Shown here one piece after another: positions 54,857 through 63,892 of a stretch of DNA of 64,000 bases; positions within the stretch are counted from its first letter, which is position 1, and each line of letters starts with the position of its first letter. The stretch is from Cellulomonas sp. PhB150. GTDB taxonomy: Bacteria > Actinomycetota > Actinomycetes > Actinomycetales > Cellulomonadaceae. The stretch spans positions 310,001 through 374,000 of the forward strand of contig NZ_RKHX01000002.1 in NCBI RefSeq assembly GCF_003755175.1. Direction: 5' to 3'. The notes beneath the pieces were generated by a model. The model had not been told where the DNA came from. It saw only the letters and a program-made list of their open reading frames with translations, and did no database searches. Both the position numbers and the translations under genes were made by a program.

Positions 54857-55948
54857 TCACCGGGGGAGAACCAGCTCGAGCTCGAGCCACGCGGCCAGGT
54901 CCACGATCTCGCGGTGCACCGCCTTGGCCACGGTGGCGCTGAACGGGTCGTCCTCGTGCACGGCGTGCACGCGCAGCACGCCCGCCGTGGTGTCGGCGCG
55001 CGCGTCGAGCTTCCCGACCAGCCGGTCGCCGTACAGGATCGGCAGCGCGTAGTAGCCCCAGCGCCGCTGCGCCTCGGGCTTGTACATCTCGAGGACGTAC
55101 TCGTACTCGAACAGGTCGCCCATCCGCTTGCGGTCGCTCAGCAGCCGGTCGAAGGGGGACAGCAGGGCCGCGCGGCCGCGGAACGGCTGGCCGAGCAGGC
55201 TCGGGTCGACGCGCCACTGGCCGCGCACGCCCTCGATCACGGCGGGCTCGCCGGCCTCGTTCACGTCGAGGGGCTCCCCGGGGGTCGCCGGGCCGCGCGC
55301 GCGGGCGATCCCGAGGGCGCTCAGGCGACGCGCGTCGCGGCGGGCCCGTGCCTCGTCGGCAGGGAGCGGGTCCTCGTCGTCCGGGTAGATGCGCTCGGCC
55401 AGGTCCCACAGCCGGTCCCGCCCGCGGCCACCGGCGGCCGCGACCTCGCCCCGCTGGACCAGCAGGTCGAGCATCATGCGCACGTTGCGGTTGTCGTTCC
55501 AGCCGCTCGACCTCCACGGCCGTGCGCAGGTGTCGGGCAGCTCGCTCGTCGGCAGCGGCCCGTCGCGGCGCAGCCGGTCGAGGATGTCGAGCCGGCACGC
55601 CCGGTTGTCCTGGACCCACTGCGCGAGGCTCGCCTGCCACTCACCCTCGCCGGGCCATGCGGCCATCTCCGGACGCAGGAGGTTGATGTCCTCGGCCACG
55701 CGCACCATGCCGCGGAACTCGACGAGCCGCAGCTCGTCCATCGCGTCGCGCAGGTCCCGCGGGTCGTAGCCCGGGCCGAGGCGGCTGAACAGCACCAGGT
55801 CGGCGCTCGGCGCGACCGCGCTCGTCGGCTCGAGCTGCACCAGGCCGACGCCGCGGACCGCGTCGAGCAGATCCGTGGGCCGCTCGGCCGTGAGCCGCTG
55901 CGCACGGATCGCCACGCGACGCGCGTCGGCACGGCTGAGCTGGTGCAT
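54857..55948 (-). CDS. HTH_42/YcaQ-like winged-helix protein, probable DNA glycosylase
   Basis: A 363-residue protein of the YcaQ/AlkZ (HTH_42) superfamily, some of which unhook DNA interstrand crosslinks. LSRADARRVAIRAQRLT opens the family, VGLVQLEPTSAVAPSADLVLFSRLG contains the presumed catalytic Q-x-acid segment (QLEP), and LLSPFDRLLSDRKRMGDLFEYEYVLEMYKP plus RWGYYALPILYGDRLVGKLDARAD are the C-terminal signatures (given in parts). ATG 55948 (MHQLSRADAR) fits family starts. Enzymatic role inferred from the family. Confidence 0.87.
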   Translation of the reverse strand: MHQLSRADARRVAIRAQRLTAERPTDLLDAVRGVGLVQLEPTSAVAPSADLVLFSRLGPGYDPRDLRDAMDELRLVEFRGMVRVAEDINLLRPEMAAWPGEGEWQASLAQWVQDNRACRLDILDRLRRDGPLPTSELPDTCARPWRSSGWNDNRNVRMMLDLLVQRGEVAAAGGRGRDRLWDLAERIYPDDEDPLPADEARARRDARRLSALGIARARGPATPGEPLDVNEAGEPAVIEGVRGQWRVDPSLLGQPFRGRAALLSPFDRLLSDRKRMGDLFEYEYVLEMYKPEAQRRWGYYALPILYGDRLVGKLDARADTTAGVLRVHAVHEDDPFSATVAKAVHREIVDLAAWLELELVLPR

Positions 55949-56000
55949 GCCGGCGAGCCTAGGAGAGCCCGCCGACACGCGCCGCGTCAGAGGGGTGTCG

Positions 56001-58478
56001 TCAGGAGCGTCCGTGGCGGCGTGCGCGCGTCGCCAGCGCCGCGCCGAGGAGCAGCAGGGCCGTCGCGAGCGCACCGACCGGCCAGACCGACGCACCGGTC
56101 CGCGCCAGGTCGTCGGGAGCAGGTGACGGGGTGGGCGTCGCCGTCGGGGTCGCCGTGGGGGTGGGCGTCGGGGTCGGGGTGGGCGTCGGTGTCGGTGTCG
56201 GTGTGGGCGTCGGCGGGACGACGGCCGGCCGCACCGTGACGGTCACCGTCGCGTCGTCGCACAGGACCGGCGTGCCGTCGTCGCACACGATGACCGTGAA
56301 CGTGTCCCGACCCACGAAGCCGGCGTCGGGCACGTAGGTGTACGTGCCGTCCGCCCGCACGGTCGCCGTGCCGTGGTCGGGCTCGCCGACGAGCGAGACC
56401 GTGAGCGTCTGGCCGGCGTCGGGGTCCGAGGTCTCGACCGTGCCCGGCACCGCGGTGCCCTCGGTGGTCGTCACCGCGTCGTCGTCCGCCACCGGCGGGA
56501 GGTTGCTGGGCGGCGCCACGGTCACTGTCACGGTGGCCTCGGCGCAGACGTCGGGGTCCTGCGGCGAGCAGATCTCGTAGTCGAAGGTGTCCACGCCCGT
56601 GAAGCCGGCGTCGGGCGTGTACGTCACCTGCCCGTCCGCGCCGACGGCGACCGTGCCGTGGTCCGGCTGGTCCGTGACCACGGGCGCGTCGACGTCGCCC
56701 CGGTCGTTGTCGAGCACGGGGATCGCGACGGCCGTGCCCGGCGTCGTCGTCGCGGCGTCGTCGCGGGCCAGGGGCAGGACGTGGATCGTGATCGTGCCGG
56801 TGTCGCACAGGCGGGGGATGCCGTTGTCGCAGACCTCGTAGGTCAGCGTCTCGGTGCCCGTGAAGCCGCGCGCCGGCAGGTAGACCGCCGTCCCGTCGGG
56901 CCGGAGGACCGCGCGCCCGTGCTCGGCGCTGCCCGTGAGGGTGTACGTGAGCTGCTGGTTGGTGTCGGCGTCGGTCGCGACGACCGCGCCGTTGACCGGG
57001 ATGTTGACCGGTGTCGTCACGGTGACGTCCGGCGCGACGGGCGGGGAGTTGGTCGGCAGTGCCGGAACCACGATGGTGCGGACGGTGGCGGCGGGGGAGG
57101 TCCCGTTGTTGTCCGACGGCTCGGGGTCGTCCGTCGCCGACGTCCCCGACGCGGTGTCGGTCAGGACGCCGCTCGCCGGCGCGGTGCCGGTCAGGGTGAG
57201 CGTCCGGGTCTCGTCGACGCCGAGCGTCCCGAGCGCCCACGTCACCTCAGCAGGTCCGACGACGCCAGGAGCCGACGCCACCGGGTCGAGCAGCGCCACC
57301 GGGTACGCGTCGCTCACGACGACGGCCGTCGCCTCGTCGGGCCCGGCGTTCGTCACCGTGATCGTGTAGGTCACGGGCGCCCCGGCGAGGACGAACGCCG
57401 GCCCGGACTTCGACACCGTGAGGTCCGCGGACCGCTCGGTCGGCACCGGCGGCGTGGCGCACGACGCGGGCGCGTAGCCGGCCGCGGGCGGCTCGACCGT
57501 GCCGGCGACGACGTTGACGACGCTGCCGGCGCCCGCGTCGAAGATCGGGCCGGTCGGCGTGGTGTCGTCGACCACGATGGGCTCGGCCGCGGAGTCTCCC
57601 GCGAAGCTGCCCTGGTTCGTGGTGTCGCCCGTGAAGCGGTACTGCCCGTAGCCCGTGAAGTCGCCGTCGTTGCGCAGGCTCGCGCCCGTGGTGATGCCCG
57701 GGGTCGTCTGCGACCACGACGCGTTGTTGGTGACGCCCCCGACGACCACCAGCGAGCCCGTGTTGAGCGTGCTCCCGTCGTTGATCAGCGTCGACTCGGC
57801 CCGCAGGACGCACGCGTTGGTGACGGACGCGTTCGCGTTGATCTCCACCGCGCCCGTCGTGACCAGGACGCCGGAGTTCCGGACGTCCCCGTCCGTGACG
57901 AAGGCGTTCGCGACGCGCATCACGCCGGAGTTGTCGACCGACGTGTCCGCGTTGAGCTCGAGCCGCGCGAAGTTCGCCGTCCCCTCGTTGGTGAACGACG
58001 TGCCGGCGGACAGCGTCATGTCCGAGGAGACCGCCCAGATGCCGCCCGCGCGGTTGACCAGGACGGCGGCGCCGTTGGTGTTGAGCCCCGACGCGATCGT
58101 GACGCGGCCTGAGCTGTCGAGCACGAAGCCGGTGCTCGTGCTCAGGCTCGGGAGGTTGACCGTGCCCTCGCTGAGCACGTGGCCGGCGGCGTTGTTGATG
58201 TACGACGGCGCGAACGTCGCACCGTCCGCGACGCAGACCACGGCGCCCGCGTCGAACGCGTTGAGGCCGCCGCTGAACGTGCCGGCGGCCAGCAGCGCGA
58301 CGTCGCCGGCGTGCAGCTCTGCGGACGCGGACGACGAGGCGTCGAGCGTGACGGTCGGGTCGGCGCAGTCGGTGGCGAAGTCGCTGCGCGGCTCGGCCGA
58401 TGCGGAGGAGGTCAGGCCGAGGGTGAGCATCCCGGCGACCGCGACGAGGGCGGCGGACCGGTGGAGCGGGACGTGCAC
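56001..58478 (-). CDS. Surface protein with cadherin/Ig-like repeats and LAxTG sorting signal
   Basis: An 825-residue cell-wall protein. Signal peptide (HRSAALVAVAGMLTLGLTSSASA) to about residue 30; a 280-residue N-terminal region rich in VTNxG/NxGS repeats; a DUF11 domain (ADLTVSKSGPAFVLAGAPVTYTITVTNAGPDEATAVVVSD, in parts); then three Ig/cadherin-like repeats marked by PPVA.D..VTT, DHGTA.V..DGTYTY.PD.GF.G.D. A (Thr-Pro) stalk precedes LARTG at 791-795, a hydrophobic helix and RARRHGRS. LAxTG is the class E sortase motif. GTG 58478 has GAGG 5 nt upstream; GTG 58484 is an alternative. Confidence 0.85.
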   Translation of the reverse strand: MHVPLHRSAALVAVAGMLTLGLTSSASAEPRSDFATDCADPTVTLDASSSASAELHAGDVALLAAGTFSGGLNAFDAGAVVCVADGATFAPSYINNAAGHVLSEGTVNLPSLSTSTGFVLDSSGRVTIASGLNTNGAAVLVNRAGGIWAVSSDMTLSAGTSFTNEGTANFARLELNADTSVDNSGVMRVANAFVTDGDVRNSGVLVTTGAVEINANASVTNACVLRAESTLINDGSTLNTGSLVVVGGVTNNASWSQTTPGITTGASLRNDGDFTGYGQYRFTGDTTNQGSFAGDSAAEPIVVDDTTPTGPIFDAGAGSVVNVVAGTVEPPAAGYAPASCATPPVPTERSADLTVSKSGPAFVLAGAPVTYTITVTNAGPDEATAVVVSDAYPVALLDPVASAPGVVGPAEVTWALGTLGVDETRTLTLTGTAPASGVLTDTASGTSATDDPEPSDNNGTSPAATVRTIVVPALPTNSPPVAPDVTVTTPVNIPVNGAVVATDADTNQQLTYTLTGSAEHGRAVLRPDGTAVYLPARGFTGTETLTYEVCDNGIPRLCDTGTITIHVLPLARDDAATTTPGTAVAIPVLDNDRGDVDAPVVTDQPDHGTVAVGADGQVTYTPDAGFTGVDTFDYEICSPQDPDVCAEATVTVTVAPPSNLPPVADDDAVTTTEGTAVPGTVETSDPDAGQTLTVSLVGEPDHGTATVRADGTYTYVPDAGFVGRDTFTVIVCDDGTPVLCDDATVTVTVRPAVVPPTPTPTPTPTPTPTPTPTPTATPTATPTPSPAPDDLARTGASVWPVGALATALLLLGAALATRARRHGRS
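56119..56217 (-). repeat. Thr-Pro codon repeats in surface protein
   Basis: Alternating Thr-Pro (with a few Ala-Thr) codons, a 6-bp coding repeat of about 16 units just before the LARTG sorting signal. It would form an extended wall-spanning stalk and could vary in length. Confidence 0.85.
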
Positions 58479-58561
58479 GTACACCTCGCGAGTTCTCAGG
58501 CCCCTGCCGTGACATGGCATCGGCAACCACGCGCCGGTCGCCGGCCGTGAGAACCGTTCCG

Positions 58562-58632
58562 AGCGGACGACGGGAATCGAACCCGCGTAGCCAGTTTGGA
58601 AGACTGGGGCTCTACCATTGAGCTACGTCCGC
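58562..58632 (-). tRNA. tRNA-Gly (anticodon TCC)
   Basis: A 71-nt cloverleaf: acceptor GCGGACG/CGTCCGC, D arm GCTC-AATGGTA-GAGC, anticodon stem CCAGT/ACTGG with loop CTTCCAA (anticodon TCC), T arm CGGG-TTCGATTC-CCG. No encoded CCA. Confidence 0.97.
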
Positions 58633-58736
58633 ACAGGTCCTGGCGCTGTACTGCCCAGGACCGCGCCACCCAGGGTACCGGGTGCGCGGGGGCGGATCGT
58701 GCACCGGCCGGGCTCGCGCCCGGATGCCGGTGTGCA

Positions 58737-58810
58737 CGGGATGTGGCGCAGGTTGGTAGCGCGTCCGCTTTGGGAGCGGAAGGTCGTGGGTTCGAATCCC
58801 GCCATCCCGA
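58737..58810 (+). tRNA. tRNA-Pro (anticodon TGG)
   Basis: A 74-nt cloverleaf on the plus strand: acceptor CGGGATG/CATCCCG, D arm GCGC-AGGTTGGTA-GCGC, anticodon stem TCCGC/GCGGA with loop TTTGGGA (anticodon TGG), T arm GTGGG-TTCGAATC-CCGC. No encoded CCA. Divergent from tRNA-Gly. Confidence 0.97.
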
Positions 58811-58816
58811 CTGACG

Positions 58817-60502
58817 TCAGGAGGTCGTCGCGAGCAGGTAGTCGTCGCGCACGACGCGCCGCAAGACCTTGCCGATGAGCGAGCGGGGCAGCTCGTCGAG
58901 CACCACGAGGTCGCGGGGCACGGCGTACTTCGCCACCCGCGGGGCGAGCCAGGCGCGCACGGCCGCGAGGTCGACCGACGCGCCGGGGGACAGCGTCACC
59001 GCGGCGACCACGTGCTCGCCGAGGTCGCCGGCCGGGACCCCGATCACGGCGACGTCCGCCACACCCGGCATCTCGCGCAGTTGGTCCTCGACCTGGGACG
59101 GGTACACCTTGAACCCGCCGGTGACGATCATCTCCTTGATGCGATCGACCAGGACGACCATGCCGTCGTCGTCCATCCGCACGATGTCGCCGGTGCGGAG
59201 CCAGCCTCCGGGCAGCAGCTGCTCGGCGGTCTCGTCGGGTCGGTTCCAGTAGCCGGCGAAGACCTGCCGGCCGTGGATCAGCAGCTCGCCCTCGTCGACC
59301 TCACGCGTCGTGTCCTCCGGGTCGACGATGCGGATGTCGGTGCTCGGGAACGGCAGACCCAGCGCGCCGGGCCGGCGGGCGGGGGACAGCGGGCTGCCGA
59401 GCGCGACCGGCGAGGTCTCGGTCAGGCCGTAGCCCTCGACGACGTACCCGTCCGTGAGGCGCTCCCAGCGCTCCGCGGTCGCGCGCGGCAGCGGCATCGC
59501 CCCGCTGATCGCGTAGCGGAAGGACGTGAGGTCGGTGCCGGCCGCCTCCGCGGCGGCGGCCAGGCGGTCGAGCATCGGCGGGACGGCAGGAAGGAAGGTG
59601 CCGGGCCGACGACGCTGCGCGGCGAGGACCTGCGCGGGGTCGAACTTGGGGAAGACGACGAGCGTCGCGCCGATGCGGCTCGCGTACGTGAGGCACAGCG
59701 TGAGGCCGAAGGCGTGGAAGAACGGCAGGACGCCGTAGATCGTCTCGGTGCCCTCCTCGGCCCCGGTCCACGCCTGGCCCTGCACGGCGTTGGCGACGAG
59801 GTTGGCGTGCGTGATCATCGCGCCCTTGGGCGTGCCTGTGGTGCCGCCCGTGTACTGGATCAGCGCGAGGTCGGACGCGTCCGGCAGCGGGTGCGTGGCG
59901 GCCAGCGGGGCTGTGCGCGCGACGAGGCGGTGCCACGACGGCGTGCCGGACGGCACGGGACCCCGCAGGGCGTCGCGCGTGCGACGGGCCGCGGGGACCG
60001 GCAGCCGCAGCGCGAGCCGCGAGCGGCGCGGGAGGTCGGCCGACAGGTCGACGGCGACGACGGTGCGCACGGCGGTCTCGGCCCGGACCGACAGGACGGC
60101 CTCGACGGCCTTCTCCCAGACGACCGCGACGACGGCCCCGCTGTCGGCGAGCTGGTGGGCGAGCTCGCGGGCCGTGTAGGTGGGGTTGTGCTCGACGACG
60201 ACCGCGCCGATGCGCAGCGCGGCGTGGAACGCGACGACGTGGGCCGCGCAGTTCGGCAGCGCGATCGCGACGCGGTCGCCGGGCCCGACGCCGAGGTCGA
60301 CGAGCGACTGGGCGGCGCGTGCCACCTCGTCGGCCAGATCGGCGTACGTCGTCGTCGCGCCCAGGAAGTCCACGGCCACCCGGTCCGGCCACGCGGCCGC
60401 GGCGCGTGCGAGCGAGGCCGGCACGGCCTCGTCGGGGATCTCGACGGCCGCGGGCACGCCCGGGCCGTAGGACGCGTGCCACGGGCGGGAGAGGTCCGAC
60501 AT
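58817..60502 (-). CDS. Long-chain acyl-CoA synthetase (AMP-binding)
   Basis: A 561-residue ANL-superfamily adenylate-forming enzyme, probably a fatty-acid-CoA ligase (FadD-like). ATP loop YTGGTTGTPKGAMITH, substrate-gate VLPFFHAFGLTLCL, A5 motif VVEGYGLTETSP, WLRTGDIV and DRIKEMIVTGGFKVYP (hinge Asp/Lys), and a C-terminal GKVLRRVVRDD with the catalytic Lys. ATG 60502 gives MSDLSRPWHASYGPGVP, the usual FadD-like start. The palindrome at 60512, just upstream, is a likely regulatory site. Confidence 0.92.
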   Translation of the reverse strand: MSDLSRPWHASYGPGVPAAVEIPDEAVPASLARAAAAWPDRVAVDFLGATTTYADLADEVARAAQSLVDLGVGPGDRVAIALPNCAAHVVAFHAALRIGAVVVEHNPTYTARELAHQLADSGAVVAVVWEKAVEAVLSVRAETAVRTVVAVDLSADLPRRSRLALRLPVPAARRTRDALRGPVPSGTPSWHRLVARTAPLAATHPLPDASDLALIQYTGGTTGTPKGAMITHANLVANAVQGQAWTGAEEGTETIYGVLPFFHAFGLTLCLTYASRIGATLVVFPKFDPAQVLAAQRRRPGTFLPAVPPMLDRLAAAAEAAGTDLTSFRYAISGAMPLPRATAERWERLTDGYVVEGYGLTETSPVALGSPLSPARRPGALGLPFPSTDIRIVDPEDTTREVDEGELLIHGRQVFAGYWNRPDETAEQLLPGGWLRTGDIVRMDDDGMVVLVDRIKEMIVTGGFKVYPSQVEDQLREMPGVADVAVIGVPAGDLGEHVVAAVTLSPGASVDLAAVRAWLAPRVAKYAVPRDLVVLDELPRSLIGKVLRRVVRDDYLLATTS

Positions 60503-60511
60503 GACGCCACC

Positions 60512-60535
60512 GTAACCTACGGAACCGTAAGTTAC
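60512..60535. promoter_or_regulatory. 24-bp palindrome, likely TetR/FadR-type operator
   Basis: GTAACCTACGG (60512-60522) and CCGTAAGTTAC (60525-60535) are 11-bp inverted arms with one mismatch around AA. TAAsTTACGG-type palindromes of this shape are bound by TetR-family fatty-acid regulators in actinobacteria. The site abuts the start region of the acyl-CoA synthetase. Confidence 0.65.
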
Positions 60536-60697
60536 CCGTGAGTAGCAACACAGGCTGGTTGCCCGGTTTGGTGGGGGCCGGGGCCCGTGGCGTACCATCG
60601 AGGGTCGCTTGCGCGCCGATGATGTCGGCTGCGCGGCTCATCGTGCCAGCCGCCGGACTCGCCGGTGCAGGCCCCCGATCAGTTGGAGACCATCGAA

Positions 60698-62095
60698 GTG
60701 AAGAGCGCCGTCGAGACCCTGGAGCCCACCAAGGTCAAGCTGACCGTCGAGGTGACCTACGACGAGCTCAAGCCGAGCATCGCGCACGCCTACGAGCACA
60801 TCGCGCAGGACGTGAACATCCCCGGCTTCCGCAAGGGCAAGGTCCCGCCGCGCATCATCGACCAGCGCATCGGCCGCCCCGCGGTCATCGAGCACGCCGT
60901 CAACGAGGGCCTGTCCGGCTTCTACGCCGAGGCCGTGCGTGACAACAAGCTGCGCCCGCTCGGCCAGCCCGAGGTCGAGGTCACCAAGGTCCCCGGCCTC
61001 GTCGCCGGCGACGAGGGCGAGCTGCACTTCTCGGCCGAGGTCGAGGTCCGCCCGGAGATCACGGTCCCCGAGCTGGACGGCCTGTCCGTCACGGTCGACG
61101 ACCTCGAGGTCTCCGACGAGGACGTCGACGGCCGCCTGGACGCGCTGCGCGAGCGCTTCGGCTCGCTCGTCGGCGTCGACCGCCCCGCCGCCGAGGGCGA
61201 CTTCGTCGTCATCGACCTCGTCGCCACGATCGGCGACGAGGAGGTCGACAACGTCTCCGGCGTCAGCTACCAGATCGGTTCGGGCAACATGCTCGAGGGC
61301 CTGGACGAGGCGCTGACCAGCCTGTCGAGCGGCGAGACCACCACGTTCGTCACGAAGCTCGCCGGCGGCGAGCACGAGGGCGAGGACGCGCAGGTCACGG
61401 TCACCGCGACCACGGTCAAGGAGCGCCAGCTGCCCGACGCCGACGACGAGTTCGCGCAGCTCGCCTCGGAGTTCGACACGCTGGACGAGCTGACGGCCGA
61501 CCTGCGCGAGCAGGCGTCGAAGATCAAGGCGTCCAACCAGGCGGTCCAGGCCCGCGACCTGCTCCTGGAGCAGCTCCTCGCGGCCACCGAGATCCCCGTC
61601 CCGGTCGGTGTCGTCGAGGCCGAGGTGCACCGTCACCTCGAGGGCGAGGGTCGTCTCGAGGACGACGAGCACCGCGCCGAGGTCGGCGAGCAGGCCACCA
61701 CCGCGCTGCGCAACCAGATCCTGCTCGACACGCTCGCCGAGACGCTCGAGGTCAAGGTCTCGCAGGGCGAGCTCGTCGACTACCTCGTGAGCGCGTCGCG
61801 CCAGTACGGCGTCGACCCGAACACGTTCATCCAGAGCCTGGACCAGAACGGCCAGATCCCGGCCATGGTCGCCGAGGTCGCGCGCTCCAAGGCGCTCGCC
61901 ATCGCGCTGCGCCGCGTCGCGGTCGTCGACGGTGCCGGCACGGCCGTCGACCTGTCCGAGTTCATCGGCACGGACGAGGACGACGCCGCCGAGGCTGCCG
62001 CCGAGCAGGCCGCGACCGAGGGCGTGACGGACTCCGCCACGGACATCTCGTCGGTCGCCGGCGGCTCGGACACCGAGGACGACGTCAAGGCCTGA
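60698..62095 (+). CDS. tig: Trigger factor (ribosome-bound chaperone/PPIase)
   Basis: A 465-residue trigger factor. The ribosome-binding tail has VEVTYDELKPSIAHAYEHIAQDVNIPGFRKGKVP (signature GFRKGK), followed by the FKBP-like PPIase domain (about 160-245, GDFVVIDLVATIGDEEVDN and SYQIGSGNMLEGLD) and the helical chaperone domain (to about 430), then an acidic C-terminal tail. GTG 60698 with GGAG 9 nt upstream gives the family start VKSAVETLEPTKVKL; the open frame runs 11 codons further upstream. Same order tig-clpP1-clpP2 as in mycobacteria. Confidence 0.96.
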   Translation: MKSAVETLEPTKVKLTVEVTYDELKPSIAHAYEHIAQDVNIPGFRKGKVPPRIIDQRIGRPAVIEHAVNEGLSGFYAEAVRDNKLRPLGQPEVEVTKVPGLVAGDEGELHFSAEVEVRPEITVPELDGLSVTVDDLEVSDEDVDGRLDALRERFGSLVGVDRPAAEGDFVVIDLVATIGDEEVDNVSGVSYQIGSGNMLEGLDEALTSLSSGETTTFVTKLAGGEHEGEDAQVTVTATTVKERQLPDADDEFAQLASEFDTLDELTADLREQASKIKASNQAVQARDLLLEQLLAATEIPVPVGVVEAEVHRHLEGEGRLEDDEHRAEVGEQATTALRNQILLDTLAETLEVKVSQGELVDYLVSASRQYGVDPNTFIQSLDQNGQIPAMVAEVARSKALAIALRRVAVVDGAGTAVDLSEFIGTDEDDAAEAAAEQAATEGVTDSATDISSVAGGSDTEDDVKA

Positions 62096-62104
62096 CGCAC
62101 CACC

Positions 62105-62142
62105 CGAAGGGGCCTCGCCGCGACCGCGGTGGGGCCCCTTCG
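62105..62142 (+). terminator. Terminator hairpin after tig
   Basis: CGAAGGGGCC (62105-62114) pairs with GGCCCCTTCG (62133-62142), with an inner CCGCG/CGCGG stem. It starts 10 bp after the tig stop. Confidence 0.8.
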
Positions 62143-62161
62143 TCGTCCGCCTGCGCGGTGC

Positions 62162-62176
62162 TGCGCCGACAGCGAA
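62162..62176 (+). promoter_or_regulatory. ClgR-type box upstream of clpP1
   Basis: TGCGCCGACAGCGAA contains CGC-CGACA-GCG; the 5-nt spacer fits the YNANR pattern of actinobacterial ClgR sites. A possible -10, TAGGGT at 62217-62222, lies about 40 bp downstream, so an activator here would be placed correctly for the clpP1P2 promoter. Confidence 0.7.
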
Positions 62177-62309
62177 AACGGCCCCGAGCGGGACTGGGAC
62201 CGCCCCGTGGTCGCGTTAGGGTCACTGCAGCGCGAGAGGCGGACCGTCCAGGTCGGCCCCACGCACCGCAGGACAGAGAACGACGCAGCCGCCAGACGAA
62301 GGAGCCTTC

Positions 62310-62927
62310 GTGAACCAGAACGTGCCGGCGATGGCCCGGAACGACTCCCCGGCCTTCGGCCTCAACGACAGCATCTACAACCGACTGCTGCGCGAGCGCA
62401 TCATCTGGCTCGGCTCCGAGGTCCGCGACGAGAACGCCAACGCGATCTGCGCGCAGATGATGCTGCTCGCGGCGGAGGACCCTGACAAGGACATCTTCCT
62501 GTACATCAACTCGCCCGGCGGATCGATCACCGCGGGCATGGCGATCTACGACACCATGCAGTACATCCAGCCCGACGTCGCCACGGTGGCGATGGGCATG
62601 GCGGCCTCGATGGGGCAGTTCCTGCTCTCCTCGGGCGCCAAGGGCAAGCGCTACGCGACGCCGCACGCCCGCGTGATGATGCACCAGCCCTCGGGCGGCA
62701 TCGGTGGCACGGCCACCGACGTCCGCATCAACGCCCAGCTCATCCTGCACATGAAGACCGTGCTGGCCGAGCTGATCGCCGAGCAGACCGGCAAGGACGT
62801 CGAGCAGATCACCGCCGACTCGGACCGCGACCGCTGGTTCACCGCCCCGGAGGCGCTCGAGTACGGGTTCATCGACCACGTCGTGGAGTCGGCGGGATCC
62901 GTCGCCGGCGGCGGCGGCACGGCCTGA
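62310..62927 (+). CDS. clpP1: ATP-dependent Clp protease proteolytic subunit 1
   Basis: A 205-residue ClpP serine peptidase. Catalytic triad S100 (GMAASMGQF), H125 ([10 protein letters not shown]) and D174 (SDRDRWF). [22 protein letters not shown] is the family core. With ClpP2 it forms the mixed-ring ClpP1P2 protease fed by ClpX or ClpC; essential in mycobacteria (family knowledge). GAAGGAG precedes GTG 62310. ClpP2 starts 33 bp after its stop, so one operon. Confidence 0.97.
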   Translation: MNQNVPAMARNDSPAFGLNDSIYNRLLRERIIWLGSEVRDENANAICAQMMLLAAEDPDKDIFLYINSPGGSITAGMAIYDTMQYIQPDVATVAMGMAASMGQFLLSSGAKGKRYATPHARVMMHQPSGGIGGTATDVRINAQLILHMKTVLAELIAEQTGKDVEQITADSDRDRWFTAPEALEYGFIDHVVESAGSVAGGGGTA

Positions 62928-62960
62928 GCCCCTTCCACTCCAGACGCTGAGGAGAATCAC

Positions 62961-63683
62961 GTGAGCACCGAGTCCCAGTTCATCGCCCGCGCGGGCCGGC
63001 TCGCCGGGCCGTCCGGCTTCGGCGGGTTCGCCCCCGCCGCGCCCTCGTCGCGCTACGTCCTCCCGCAGTTCGAGGAGCGCACCGCCTACGGCTTCAAGCG
63101 CCAGGACCCGTACACCAAGCTGTTCGAGGACCGCATCGTGTTCCTCGGCGTGCAGGTGGACGACGCCTCGGCCGACGACGTCATGGCGCAGCTGCTCGTC
63201 CTCGAGGGCACGGACCCCGAGCGCGACATCACCATCTACATCAACTCGCCCGGTGGCTCGTTCACCGCCCTGACGGCCATCTACGACACCATGCAGTACA
63301 TCAAGCCGGAGATCATGACGGTCTGCCTCGGCCAGGCGGCGTCCGCCGCGGCCGTGCTGCTCGCCGCCGGCTCGCCGGGCAAGCGCCTCGCGCTGCCCAA
63401 CGCGCGCGTGCTGATCCACCAGCCCGCGATGGAGGGCGGCGGCTACGCGCAGGCCTCCGACATCGAGATCCACGCCAACGAGCTCATCCGCATGCGGGAG
63501 TGGCTCGAGGAGACGCTCGCGCACCACACGGGCCGCGACCTCGAGCAGGTCCGCAAGGACATCGAGCGCGACAAGATCCTCACCGCCAAGCAGGCGCACG
63601 AGTACGGGATCGTCGACCAGGTGCTCGCCAGCCGCAAGGGCGTGCGGGCCACCACGGTCGAGCCGTCGCAGATCGAGGCGTGA
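62961..63683 (+). CDS. clpP2: ATP-dependent Clp protease proteolytic subunit 2
   Basis: A 240-residue ClpP with a longer N-terminal propeptide-like extension (about 45 residues, [20 protein letters not shown]). Triad S128 ([10 protein letters not shown]), H153 ([12 protein letters not shown]) and D204 (IERDKILT). EEIQ-type IGF-loop partners are not resolvable here. GAGGAG precedes GTG 62961. It partners ClpP1 in the heteromeric protease and is ended by a strong terminator before clpX. Confidence 0.97.
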   Translation: MSTESQFIARAGRLAGPSGFGGFAPAAPSSRYVLPQFEERTAYGFKRQDPYTKLFEDRIVFLGVQVDDASADDVMAQLLVLEGTDPERDITIYINSPGGSFTALTAIYDTMQYIKPEIMTVCLGQAASAAAVLLAAGSPGKRLALPNARVLIHQPAMEGGGYAQASDIEIHANELIRMREWLEETLAHHTGRDLEQVRKDIERDKILTAKQAHEYGIVDQVLASRKGVRATTVEPSQIEA

Positions 63684-63697
63684 GCCCGTTCTAGCTC

Positions 63698-63743
63698 CGA
63701 GCGTGCGGTCCGGACCTGCGTCCGGGCCGCACGCTCGAGTTTT
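63698..63743 (+). terminator. Intrinsic terminator after clpP2
   Basis: An 18-bp stem with one mismatch (63698-63715 with 63720-63737), a 4-nt loop CTGC and a following AGTTTT run. The best intrinsic terminator in the window; it separates clpP1P2 from clpX, which must have its own promoter in the next 150 bp. Confidence 0.92.
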
Positions 63744-63892
63744 CAGCCAGGTTGGAGCAGGACACGCCGCGCCCGACGACGGGGTACGGCTGACATCGCG
63801 CCCGTCGTGGTGTGCAATGGGGTGGGCGCCCCCGATGCCGGGGGCCAGACGCACCGTCCGTCCGGGCGGCGCACAGATCGAAGGGACATGAC

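Noticed and set aside
56119..56217. Simple-sequence repeat as a regulatory phase-variation tract
   Set aside because: Units are 6 bp and in frame, so changes in number keep the reading frame; it is a Thr-Pro stalk.
60559..60598. Promoter for tig from TTGCCC/TTGGTG and TACCAT
   Set aside because: The possible -35 and -10 elements are 28 or 19 bp apart, too far or marginal, so I do not annotate it.
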